Assembly: GCA_030635405.1 (NCBI GenBank)
Contig: DAOVZA010000158.1
Span: 1 to 5,875, forward strand
Direction of reading: 5' to 3'
Length of the DNA stretch: 5,875 nucleotides
Source of the DNA: Desulfocapsa sp.
GTDB taxonomy: Bacteria; Desulfobacterota; Desulfobulbia; Desulfobulbales; Desulfocapsaceae
Position 1 is the stretch's first letter. Each line of letters begins with the position of its first letter. Both the position numbers and the translations under genes were made by a program. Below are positions 1 through 5,875 of this stretch, piece by piece. The notes below the pieces were generated by a model. That model had not been told where the DNA came from, searched no databases, and saw only the letters and a program-made list of their open reading frames with translations.

Positions 1-24
1 AAAAGCCTAAAAAGGAAATTTAAA

Positions 25-1434
25 ATGCAAAAAATCCAACCTGTGATTCTGGCTGGAGGAACTGGTTCCAGATTGTGGCCCCTTTCTCGAGAGCTTTATC
101 CCAAACAATTGTTACAGCTCATTGATGAGACGTCTTTGTTGCAAACCACTGTTTTGCGTGTAGCACAACTTGCTGAAGTGTTGCCACCTCTGTTGGTTGT
201 GGGAGAAGAGCATCGTTTTATTACTCGCCGTCAGGTGGATGGCTTAGATCTGAAAGAGAGCTGTAGTATTCTTTTGGAGCCAGTTGGTCGTAATACTGCT
301 CCTGCAATTTGTGGCGCGGTTGAGTTTTGTGCAAAAGAGTTACCTGAGGATACCATCTTACTTGTTCTTCCGGCAGATCATTTAATTCTTCGTAAAGATG
401 CTTTTCAGGATGCTGTATCTCAGGCTGTGGCACTGGCTGCTGAAGGTAAAATTGTAACTTTTGGTATAGAGCCGCAACATCCTGAAACAGGGTATGGATA
501 TATAGAGCAGGGTGATGGCAGTTCCGTTCTCTCGTTTTGTGAAAAGCCTGACCTGCAAACCGCAAAATCCTATCTTGATCAGGGAAATTATTTTTGGAAC
601 AGCGGGATGTTTGCTTTTTCAATAAAGACATTCCGGGAAGAAATGGAACGTTTTGCTCCAGAAATGCTTTCCTGTATGAAAGATTCTGTTCTTCTTGGCA
701 AAAACGATGGCAGTTTTTTTAGATTGGATAAGGCTGCAATGACAAGATGCCCCAGCGATTCCATCGATTATGCTCTTATGGAAAAAACTGATAAGGCAGC
801 AATGGTTGCGGCAGATCTTGATTGGAGTGATATTGGTTCGTGGCATGCCCTATGGGAGGTTTCGGAAAAGGACGAGTCTGGCAATGTGACCCATGGTGAT
901 GTTCTCATGGAGGACACTAAAAACTGTCTCGTACGTTCTGAGGATACTTTAGTGGCCACCGTTGGTCTTGAAGATATGTTGGTTGTTGAGACATCCGATG
1001 CGGTGCTGGTTGCTCCTCTTTCCAGGGCTCAGGATGTGAAAAAGATTGTGACTCAGCTGAAGGGGAGTGGGAGAAGCGAATTTAAGCTTCATCGAACCGT
1101 GCACAGACCCTGGGGTAGTTATACAGTGCTTGAAGAGCAGGAACGGTACCAGATAAAACGCATTACTGTTACTCCTGGTTCTAAGCTTTCCTTGCAGATG
1201 CACCATCATCGCCATGAGCATTGGGTCGTGGTTTCAGGTACTGCGCGAATTACAAACGGTGATAAGGTCTTTCTGTTGTTTGAAAATCAGTCGACATATA
1301 TTCCTGCCGGTGTCAATCATCGTCTGGAAAATCCAGGGGTTCTTGATCTTGAATTAATTGAGGTTCAAAACGGAAGTTATTTGGGCGAGGACGATATCGT
1401 TCGATTTGAAGACGATTATGGCCGTGAGGAATAG
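25..1434 (+). CDS. manC: Bifunctional mannose-1-phosphate guanylyltransferase / mannose-6-phosphate isomerase (ManC/AlgA type)
   Basis: Cytosolic enzyme of GDP-mannose synthesis. The N-terminal domain makes GDP-mannose from mannose-1-phosphate and GTP; the C-terminal type II isomerase domain interconverts fructose-6-phosphate and mannose-6-phosphate. Seen: nucleotidyltransferase signature GGTGSRLWPLSR at residues 11-22 followed by YPKQ; EPVGRNTAPAI at 85-95; LPADH at 115-119; the sugar-phosphate motif as FCEKP at 171-175 (FVEKP in AlgA); DWSDIGSW at 266-273. After a linker near 345-358, the cupin isomerase domain runs from HRPWGSY (360-366) through QMHHHRHEHW (391-400), a likely metal-binding cluster, to H432 and the C-terminal GEDDIVRFEDDYGR. 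Its 469 aa match the usual 470-480 aa, so it is intact. The start has a good Shine-Dalgarno, AAGGA at 12-16, 8 nt before ATG. The product would feed mannose-, fucose- or rhamnose-containing O-antigen or exopolysaccharide; upstream partners lie outside the window. Function is confident; bifunctionality rests on the complete second domain. Confidence 0.95.
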   Translation: MQKIQPVILAGGTGSRLWPLSRELYPKQLLQLIDETSLLQTTVLRVAQLAEVLPPLLVVGEEHRFITRRQVDGLDLKESCSILLEPVGRNTAPAICGAVEFCAKELPEDTILLVLPADHLILRKDAFQDAVSQAVALAAEGKIVTFGIEPQHPETGYGYIEQGDGSSVLSFCEKPDLQTAKSYLDQGNYFWNSGMFAFSIKTFREEMERFAPEMLSCMKDSVLLGKNDGSFFRLDKAAMTRCPSDSIDYALMEKTDKAAMVAADLDWSDIGSWHALWEVSEKDESGNVTHGDVLMEDTKNCLVRSEDTLVATVGLEDMLVVETSDAVLVAPLSRAQDVKKIVTQLKGSGRSEFKLHRTVHRPWGSYTVLEEQERYQIKRITVTPGSKLSLQMHHHRHEHWVVVSGTARITNGDKVFLLFENQSTYIPAGVNHRLENPGVLDLELIEVQNGSYLGEDDIVRFEDDYGREE

Positions 1435-1456
1435 GGCGTAATCATCTTCAAAATCG
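1402..1456 (+). terminator. Long imperfect hairpin over the manC stop codon, possible transcript end
   Basis: Bases 1405-1423 are nearly the reverse complement of 1434-1452: 16 of 19 positions form Watson-Crick pairs, one is a G-U wobble and two mismatch, with a 10-nt loop (1424-1433). Allowing one bulged A (1452), four more pairs (1402-1405 with 1453-1456) extend the stem. The manC stop (1432-1434) sits at the loop/stem junction. No U-run follows directly, but the downstream stretch 1466-1485 is T-rich. The position between convergent genes fits a 3'-end structure or RNase barrier for manC mRNA; it is not a textbook intrinsic terminator. On the reverse strand it would also fold, 20 nt past the mtnA stop, again without a T-run. 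Confidence 0.45.
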
Positions 1457-1476
1457 TCAGTAGTATGTTTTGTTTG

Positions 1477-2577
1477 TTATTTTTCAGGGAATAGTTTGTG
1501 TATCGCCTCTTTACTGGCCTCGGTGACTCCACGTTCGGTTATGAGACCAGTGACAAGTCGGGCAGGGGTAATGTCAAAACTATAGTTCACGGCTTTTGTC
1601 CCCGGGGCCGTGAGTTGTATCGTCTCGATTTTACCATTCTCTGAAAGGCCACTGATGGCTGTTATTTCATCTCCTGATCGTTCTTCGATTGGGATATCAC
1701 TGCCGTTGTCAATGTCCCAGTCAAAGGTTGATGAAGGTAGGGCGACATAAAAGGGAATGTTGTTATCTTTAGCTGCAAGAGCTTTTAAGTAGGTTCCTAT
1801 TTTATTTGCCACATCTCCCGTGTGTGTTGTTCTGTCGGTTCCAACAATTACCATGTCCACCATTTTTTGCTGCATCAGGTGTCCGCCGGCATTATCTGTT
1901 ATTAATGTACAGGGGATTCCTTCCTGTTGAAGCTCCCAGGCCGTGAGTTTTGCTCCCTGGTTCCAGGGGCGTGTTTCATCCACCCAGACATGGACGTCTA
2001 TTCCTGCATCTCTTGCGGCGTATATTGGCGCTGTTGCGCTACCGTTGTCAACAAAGGCAAGCCAGCCAGCGTTGCAATGTGTAAGGATGTTGACGGTCTT
2101 GCTGTCTTTGGCTTTACTTAAATCCTGGATTATCTTTAATCCATGTTGCCCAAGAGCCTTGCAGAATGCTGCGTCTTCATCCGCAATTTCGCACGCCGTT
2201 TTAAAGACTATTCTTTTTTTGTCATCTTCATTTTGTCCCTGTTTAGCAGCTTCCAGTACTCGATCAACAGCCCATTTCAAGTTTCTTGCCGTAGGTCTGC
2301 TCTGATCCAGTAACTTGGCCCCTTCCTGTAATGCTTCGTTAAGTTGATTTGGTTTTGCCTGAACAGCAGCGAGGTGCATTCCAAATCCTGCAGTTGCCCC
2401 AATGAGTCCTGCACCGCGTACGTGCATGTCACGGATAGCTGTTACTGCGTCATCCAGTGCTGTTAACGGTTCGATGATAAATTTATGGGGGAGTTGTCTC
2501 TGGTCAATGATCAAAATTGTATCGTTATTGTCAGGAGAGGGCCAGATGGTTCTGTAATGCTGGTCGTTGATATTCAT
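1477..2577 (-). CDS. mtnA: S-methyl-5-thioribose-1-phosphate isomerase (MtnA)
   Basis: Cytosolic isomerase of the methionine-salvage / methylthioadenosine (MTA) pathway; it converts 5-methylthioribose-1-phosphate to 5-methylthioribulose-1-phosphate. It belongs to the eIF2B alpha/beta/delta-like sugar-phosphate isomerase fold. Numbered from the chosen start (366 aa): phosphate-binding loop RGAGLIG at 54-60 (commonly RGAPxIG, so Pro is Gly here); SRPTARNLKWAVDR at 93-106; catalytic cysteine C168 in THCNAGW; DETRPWNQGAKLTAWEL at 200-216; DNAGGHLM at 228-235; catalytic aspartate D248 in VGTDRTTHTGD; NKIGTY at 258-263; DIPIEER at 294-300; FDITPARLVTGLITERG at 334-350. The frame is open a further 48 codons upstream (to 2721), but family proteins begin just before the HYRTIW...IIDQ..LPH block, so the ATG at 2575-2577 is preferred. 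None of the in-frame ATGs (2577, 2646, 2685, 2721) has a strong Shine-Dalgarno. It is convergent with manC and divergent from the amt cluster, with no salvage partner adjacent. Confidence 0.93.
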   Translation of the reverse strand: MNINDQHYRTIWPSPDNNDTILIIDQRQLPHKFIIEPLTALDDAVTAIRDMHVRGAGLIGATAGFGMHLAAVQAKPNQLNEALQEGAKLLDQSRPTARNLKWAVDRVLEAAKQGQNEDDKKRIVFKTACEIADEDAAFCKALGQHGLKIIQDLSKAKDSKTVNILTHCNAGWLAFVDNGSATAPIYAARDAGIDVHVWVDETRPWNQGAKLTAWELQQEGIPCTLITDNAGGHLMQQKMVDMVIVGTDRTTHTGDVANKIGTYLKALAAKDNNIPFYVALPSSTFDWDIDNGSDIPIEERSGDEITAISGLSENGKIETIQLTAPGTKAVNYSFDITPARLVTGLITERGVTEASKEAIHKLFPEK

Positions 2578-2702
2578 ATTTTTTGTCTGTGTCGGATGTT
2601 TGAGAATGCATTTATTGAAAAATATTTTCCACCTAAAATAATCCATTGCTTCTTCTTTAACAAGAGTCGGCAGAACTTTGCACATGTCATCGACCAGAAA
2701 AG

Positions 2703-2743
2703 TAACAAAAATGGAAAACATTCACTAAAATATAACAAAAATG
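2703..2743. repeat. Pair of 11-nt direct repeats (TAACAAAAATG)
   Basis: TAACAAAAATG occurs at 2703-2713 and again at 2733-2743, exactly 30 bases apart, about three helical turns. Both copies lie upstream of the preferred mtnA start and about 100-150 bases upstream of the sigma-54 element of the amt cluster. The spacing would suit a regulator binding one face of the helix, but the A-rich sequence makes chance repetition quite possible. Confidence 0.35.
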
Positions 2744-2783
2744 TCATGAAACGAAAAACGGCAAGTCGCTTTGGGACGATATT

Positions 2784-2825
2784 GGTAGCTGTAAGTTCCC
2801 TTACTACCGTCAGTTTCTTTTTTTT
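2784..2825 (+). terminator. Hairpin followed by a T-run, forward-strand terminator-like element
   Basis: GGTAG (2784-2788) and TAAG (2792-2795) pair with CTACC (2804-2808) and CTTA (2800-2803), giving nine pairs with a 3-nt bulge (CTG) and a TTCC loop. Five bases later comes TTTC followed by eight Ts (2814-2825). On the forward strand this has the form of an intrinsic terminator; on the reverse strand no T-run follows the hairpin. No forward gene is recognised upstream, so it could end a short unannotated transcript, insulate the amt promoter, or be a dyad operator centred about 62 bases upstream of the predicted start of transcription. Confidence 0.45.
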
Positions 2826-2833
2826 CGTACTTC

Positions 2834-2849
2834 TGGCATGACTGTTGTA
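2834..2849 (+). promoter_or_regulatory. Sigma-54 (RpoN) -24/-12 promoter for the amt-amt-PII cluster
   Basis: TGGCATG-ACTG-TTGTA matches the sigma-54 consensus TGGCAYG-N4-TTGCW except for T in place of C in the -12 element (TTGT for TTGC). The invariant -24 GG is at 2835-2836 and the -12 G at 2847, with correct spacing. Transcription would start near 2859-2860, leaving a leader of about 108 nt before the first amt gene. Sigma-54 control with NtrC is the known mode for amtB-glnK operons in many proteobacteria, so the context supports the call. No clear NtrC site of the GCAC-N7-GTGC type was found upstream. Confidence 0.7.
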
Positions 2850-2955
2850 TTACAGAGCATAAAATAATTAATAATATGGAAATGGGATGGAAGAACCGTT
2901 TCTGGTATTCAAAATTTGTCCGCAAGTTTCGTTAAGCGAAATTCAGGACTCAGAC

Positions 2956-2961
2956 GGGGAG
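2956..2961 (+). promoter_or_regulatory. Ribosome binding site fixing the start of the first amt gene
   Basis: GGGGAG lies six bases before the ATG at 2968. An in-frame ATG at 2887 would add 27 hydrophilic, non-conserved residues and lacks a suitably spaced site, so this element decides in favour of 2968. Confidence 0.75.
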
Positions 2962-2967
2962 AAAAAA

Positions 2968-4191
2968 ATGATTAGTGCGGCGGATACAGCCTTTATTCTT
3001 GCAGCAGCTGGCCTGGTGTTACTTATGACACCAGGTCTTGCTCTTTTTTATGCAGGAATGGTACGAAGTAAGAATGTACTTGGCACCATGATGCAAAGTT
3101 TTTTTATGATCGCACTGATCTCGATCGAGTGGGTTTACCTTGGTTACTCCATGTCCTTCGGGCCAGATGTGGGTGGTGTAATAGGTGATCTGTCCTGGGT
3201 TGCGTTAAGAGGCGTAACAACAGCACCAAGTGCAGACTATGCAACAACGATCCCGCAAATAGTCTTTATGATTTATCAATGCATGTTTGCCATTATTACT
3301 CCAGCTCTTATTACAGGTGCTTTTGCTGAAAGGGTGAGATTTGTGCCATTTCTTGTCTTTGCCATGTTGTGGGCCATTCTTGTTTATAATCCTGTGTGTC
3401 ACTGGGTGTGGGCAAAAGGTGGATGGCTTGGGGAAATGGGAGTTATGGACTTTGCAGGTGGTTTAGTTGTGCATGTTACATGTGGTTCTGCAGCTCTTGC
3501 TGCAATTCTGGTTATCGGGCCAAGAAAAGGGTACGGAAAACGAAGCTTTATCCCCCATAGTCTCCCCATGACATTTGTTGGCACTGGTCTTCTCTGGTTT
3601 GGCTGGTTTGGTTTTAACGGCGGATCAGCTCTTGCGGCCGATGAAGTTGCGGCCACTGCATTTGTTGCAACGCATCTTGCGGGAATGGCAGGAATGCTTC
3701 TTTGGGTGGTCATGGAATGGTTTACCCTTGGTAAGGCCACCTCGCTAGGTGCAGCGTCTGGCGCGATTTCAGGTCTTGCTACAATTACTCCTGCTGCTGG
3801 TTTTGTAGGACCCAATTCAGCGATTATTATTGGTGGTATTGCCGGAATGATCTGTTTTGGGGCAGTTAATTTAAAGGTGAAGTTAAAGCTCGATGATTCA
3901 CTTGATGTTGTTGGTATTCATGGTGTGGGTGGCGCTGTTGGTACCATTTTACTCGGTGTTTTTGCCTCAACTGCTGTGAATCCAGGTGGTGTTGATGGTC
4001 TTATTCCTGGCAATGTTGCACAGCTCGGTAAACAGATTTTCGGAGTTGTTGTGGTTGGAACTTACACTCTGGTTGTGAGCTGGATTTTGCTAAAAATTAT
4101 TCACAGCACAATGGGGCTGAGAGTAACAGAAGAGGCAGAAGTTACAGGACTTGATTATTCGGAACATTCAGAGACTGCATACAATAGTTAA
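2968..4191 (+). CDS. amt: Ammonium transporter, Amt family (first copy)
   Basis: Inner-membrane ammonium channel/transporter expected to form a trimer, with eleven predicted helices starting at about residue 7 and no cleaved leader (407 aa, normal for the family). Pore residues, numbered from the ATG at 2968: Phe-gate F107 and F216, S1-site W148, D161 in MDFAGG, twin histidines H169 and H318 (GIHGVGG), W213 and S220 in FGWFGFNGGS. All key positions known from E. coli AmtB are present, so it should transport ammonium. The cytoplasmic tail GLRVTEEAEVTGLD followed by HSETAY resembles the regulatory C-terminus that couples to PII; the usual HGE is HSE here. The pore neighbourhood after the first histidine is HVTCGSAA, against HINSGAAA in the second copy. 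It is first in the amt-amt-PII cluster, downstream of a probable sigma-54 promoter, and 88 bases precede the next gene. Several stretches are also similar at DNA level to the second copy, indicating an older tandem duplication. Confidence 0.95.
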   Translation: MISAADTAFILAAAGLVLLMTPGLALFYAGMVRSKNVLGTMMQSFFMIALISIEWVYLGYSMSFGPDVGGVIGDLSWVALRGVTTAPSADYATTIPQIVFMIYQCMFAIITPALITGAFAERVRFVPFLVFAMLWAILVYNPVCHWVWAKGGWLGEMGVMDFAGGLVVHVTCGSAALAAILVIGPRKGYGKRSFIPHSLPMTFVGTGLLWFGWFGFNGGSALAADEVAATAFVATHLAGMAGMLLWVVMEWFTLGKATSLGAASGAISGLATITPAAGFVGPNSAIIIGGIAGMICFGAVNLKVKLKLDDSLDVVGIHGVGGAVGTILLGVFASTAVNPGGVDGLIPGNVAQLGKQIFGVVVVGTYTLVVSWILLKIIHSTMGLRVTEEAEVTGLDYSEHSETAYNS

Positions 4192-4279
4192 GCAAAATTG
4201 AAGATTGAATGGTTAGGGCCTGAGGCAAAAAAACGAATTTGTTTGATTTGTTTAATAATAAAGGAAAAAGGAGAGAGAG

Positions 4280-5497
4280 ATGGATAGTGGAGATACCGCA
4301 TTTATGCTTATTGCTACGGCAATGGTAATGCTAATGACGCCAGGATTGGCACTTTTTTACAGTGGATTAGTTCGTAGTAAGAACGTACTGTCAACCACAA
4401 TGCAAAGTTTTGTTTGTATGGGTGTAATAACTGTTATTTGGGTTCTTTATGGGTATTCCATGGCCTTTGGACCAGATGTAGGCCATTTTGTCGGGAACCT
4501 TGATTTTGTAGGTCTTAAAAATGTTGGACTGACTCCAGGGCCCTATTCCGATACAATTCCAGATCTGCTCTTTTGTGCATTTCAGTTGATGTTTGCCATT
4601 ATTACTCCGGCTCTAATCACTGGCGCGATTGCTGAGCGGATGAAGTTTTCAGCGTACCTGCTGTTTATTGTCTTCTGGGCAACTTTTGTTTACTTTCCAA
4701 TTTGTCATTGGGTCTGGGGACAGGGCGGATGGCTTGGCGAAATGGGCGCGCTTGATTTTGCAGGTGGAACCGTTATTCATATAAATTCTGGTGCAGCAGC
4801 ACTTGTTGCCTGTCTTATGCTTGGTAAACGAAAAGGATATGGACGTGATGCCATGCATCCTCACAATTTACCACTCACAGTGCTTGGTGCAGGATTGCTC
4901 TGGTTTGGTTGGTTTGGTTTTAATGCGGGATCTGCTTTATCTGCTGGGCCCACTGCAGTACTTGCTTTAATGACCACACAGGTGGCAACTGGTGCTGGTC
5001 TGTTAACATGGGTTTTTGCAGAGTGGAAAGTACAGGGAAAACCAACCATACTTGGTGCAGCTTCTGGCGCACTTGCCGGATTGGTTGCAATTACTCCAGG
5101 TGCTGGTTTTGTAAGCCCAGTGTCAGCAATGATAATGGGTGGAGTTGCTGGTGTCCTCTGTTATGCCGCAGTTGTAGCCAAAGGTAAGTTCGGTTATGAT
5201 GATTCACTTGATGTTGTGGGTATTCATGGTGTTGGTGGATTGTGGGGAGCACTTGCCACGGGATTGTTTGCGTCAACTGCTGCAAATCCAGATGGTGCAA
5301 ATGGCCTTTTCTTTGGAAACCCAGGACAGTTTACAATTCAGGCGATCGGTGCAGGAGCAGCAATTGCCTACTCAGTGGTGTTAACCTACATCATTCTTAA
5401 AGTGATAGACGTGTTTATCGGCCTGCGTGTAGATAAAGATGATGAAACTCAGGGACTGGATGTTACATCCCATGGAGAAGTCGGGTATAACATTTAG
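4280..5497 (+). CDS. amt: Ammonium transporter, Amt family (second copy)
   Basis: Second Amt-family membrane protein, 405 aa, eleven predicted helices, N-terminus MDSGDTAFML with no leader peptide. Conserved pore residues are complete: F105 and F214 (Phe gate), W146, D159 in LDFAGG, twin histidines H167 and H316, W211 and S218 in FGWFGFNAGS. The C-terminal tail is the canonical PII-responsive form, GLRV...GLDVTSHGE-VGYNI, with the HGE that the first copy lacks. The start is set by AAGGAG (4268-4273) six bases before the ATG. The protein is clearly paralogous to its upstream neighbour, with most of the helix 1, helix 3, WFGWFGFN and DDSLDVVGIHGVGG blocks shared. The 88-base gap before it has no recognisable promoter or strong terminator (only a tiny GCC-TGA-GGC dyad at 4218-4226), so co-transcription with the first copy is likely. 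The PII gene begins 51 bases after its stop. Whether the two copies form mixed trimers or differ in affinity cannot be told from sequence. Confidence 0.95.
   Translation: MDSGDTAFMLIATAMVMLMTPGLALFYSGLVRSKNVLSTTMQSFVCMGVITVIWVLYGYSMAFGPDVGHFVGNLDFVGLKNVGLTPGPYSDTIPDLLFCAFQLMFAIITPALITGAIAERMKFSAYLLFIVFWATFVYFPICHWVWGQGGWLGEMGALDFAGGTVIHINSGAAALVACLMLGKRKGYGRDAMHPHNLPLTVLGAGLLWFGWFGFNAGSALSAGPTAVLALMTTQVATGAGLLTWVFAEWKVQGKPTILGAASGALAGLVAITPGAGFVSPVSAMIMGGVAGVLCYAAVVAKGKFGYDDSLDVVGIHGVGGLWGALATGLFASTAANPDGANGLFFGNPGQFTIQAIGAGAAIAYSVVLTYIILKVIDVFIGLRVDKDDETQGLDVTSHGEVGYNI

Positions 5498-5875
<378 letters not shown>

Larger units (their letters stand above)
2578..2967. other. Divergent intergenic region between mtnA and the amt cluster
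   Basis: This 390-base A+T-rich region separates the reverse-strand mtnA from the forward-strand amt genes and must hold both promoters. It contains an 11-nt direct repeat (2703-2713, 2733-2743), a hairpin plus T-run (2784-2825), a sigma-54 type element (2834-2849) and a small hairpin near the first amt ribosome site (TTTCG 2927-2931 with CGAAA 2937-2941, 5-nt loop). For mtnA, a TATATT-like -10 can be read on the reverse strand near 2729-2734, but I see no convincing -35. No recognisable riboswitch, tRNA or small protein gene was found; the open frames crossing it resemble no family I know. Confidence 0.6.

Noticed and set aside
221..631. Reverse open frame of 136 codons inside manC
   Set aside because: It is antisense to conserved catalytic motifs, with no family resemblance and no ribosome site.
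2680..2694. Possible NtrC site starting with GCAC
   Set aside because: Only one half-site is present; the expected GTGC seven bases later is absent.
2485..2841. Forward open frame of 118 codons overlapping the 5' part of mtnA and the intergenic region
   Set aside because: It is antisense to a certain gene for its first part, has no recognisable domain or ribosome site, and its C-terminal run of phenylalanines is just the translated T-run.
2887..2967. 27-residue N-terminal extension or signal peptide of the first Amt
   Set aside because: The extra residues are polar and unlike a leader peptide, and a clear GGGGAG site precedes the ATG at 2968 where family similarity begins.
3399..3815. Reverse open frame of 138 codons inside the first amt gene
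   Set aside because: It lies antisense within a highly conserved membrane protein gene; its proline/alanine-rich composition is that of a mirror frame.
4218..4226. GCC-TGA-GGC dyad between the two amt genes as a terminator
   Set aside because: Only three or four pairs with a minimal loop, followed by an A-run instead of a T-run on the forward strand.

Overview
The window looks like bacterial chromosome from a Gram-negative organism of moderate to low G+C. The layout and protein styles (two Amt transporters followed by a PII gene under a likely sigma-54 promoter, and an MtnA of the Rhodospirillum-like 'THCNAGW' type) would suit a Desulfobacterota or other proteobacterial genome. That placement is inference from impression only; no rRNA or marker gene is present. 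I see no mobile elements, CRISPR arrays, tRNAs or rRNAs.

Layout: (1) 25-1434 (+) is a full-length bifunctional mannose-1-phosphate guanylyltransferase / mannose-6-phosphate isomerase, which makes GDP-mannose for surface polysaccharide. (2) A long imperfect hairpin (1402-1456) covers its stop codon and lies in the short gap before the convergent gene. (3) 1477-2577 (-) is S-methyl-5-thioribose-1-phosphate isomerase (MtnA), which acts in salvage of the methylthioadenosine by-product of SAM chemistry. (4) 2578-2967 is a 390-base divergent intergenic region. It holds an 11-nt direct repeat, a hairpin plus T-run resembling a forward-strand terminator, a good sigma-54 type -24/-12 element (2834-2849) and a leader of about 108 nt. 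(5) 2968-4191, 4280-5497 and 5549-5875 (+) form a nitrogen cluster: two tandem paralogous Amt ammonium transporters, then a GlnB/GlnK-family PII protein cut by the window end about three residues short of the usual length.

How the genes work together: the three forward genes at the right form one functional unit. The Amt trimers take up ammonium, and PII senses 2-oxoglutarate/ATP/ADP (and probably uridylylation at Tyr51) and gates the transporters. The sigma-54 element suggests nitrogen-limitation control, probably through an NtrC-type activator, although no convincing NtrC site is visible. The manC and mtnA genes are ordinary metabolic genes unrelated to this unit. I found no clearly new biological system. 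The points most worth a second look are the structured intergenic region upstream of the amt genes, the isolated MtnA, and the divergence between the two Amt copies.
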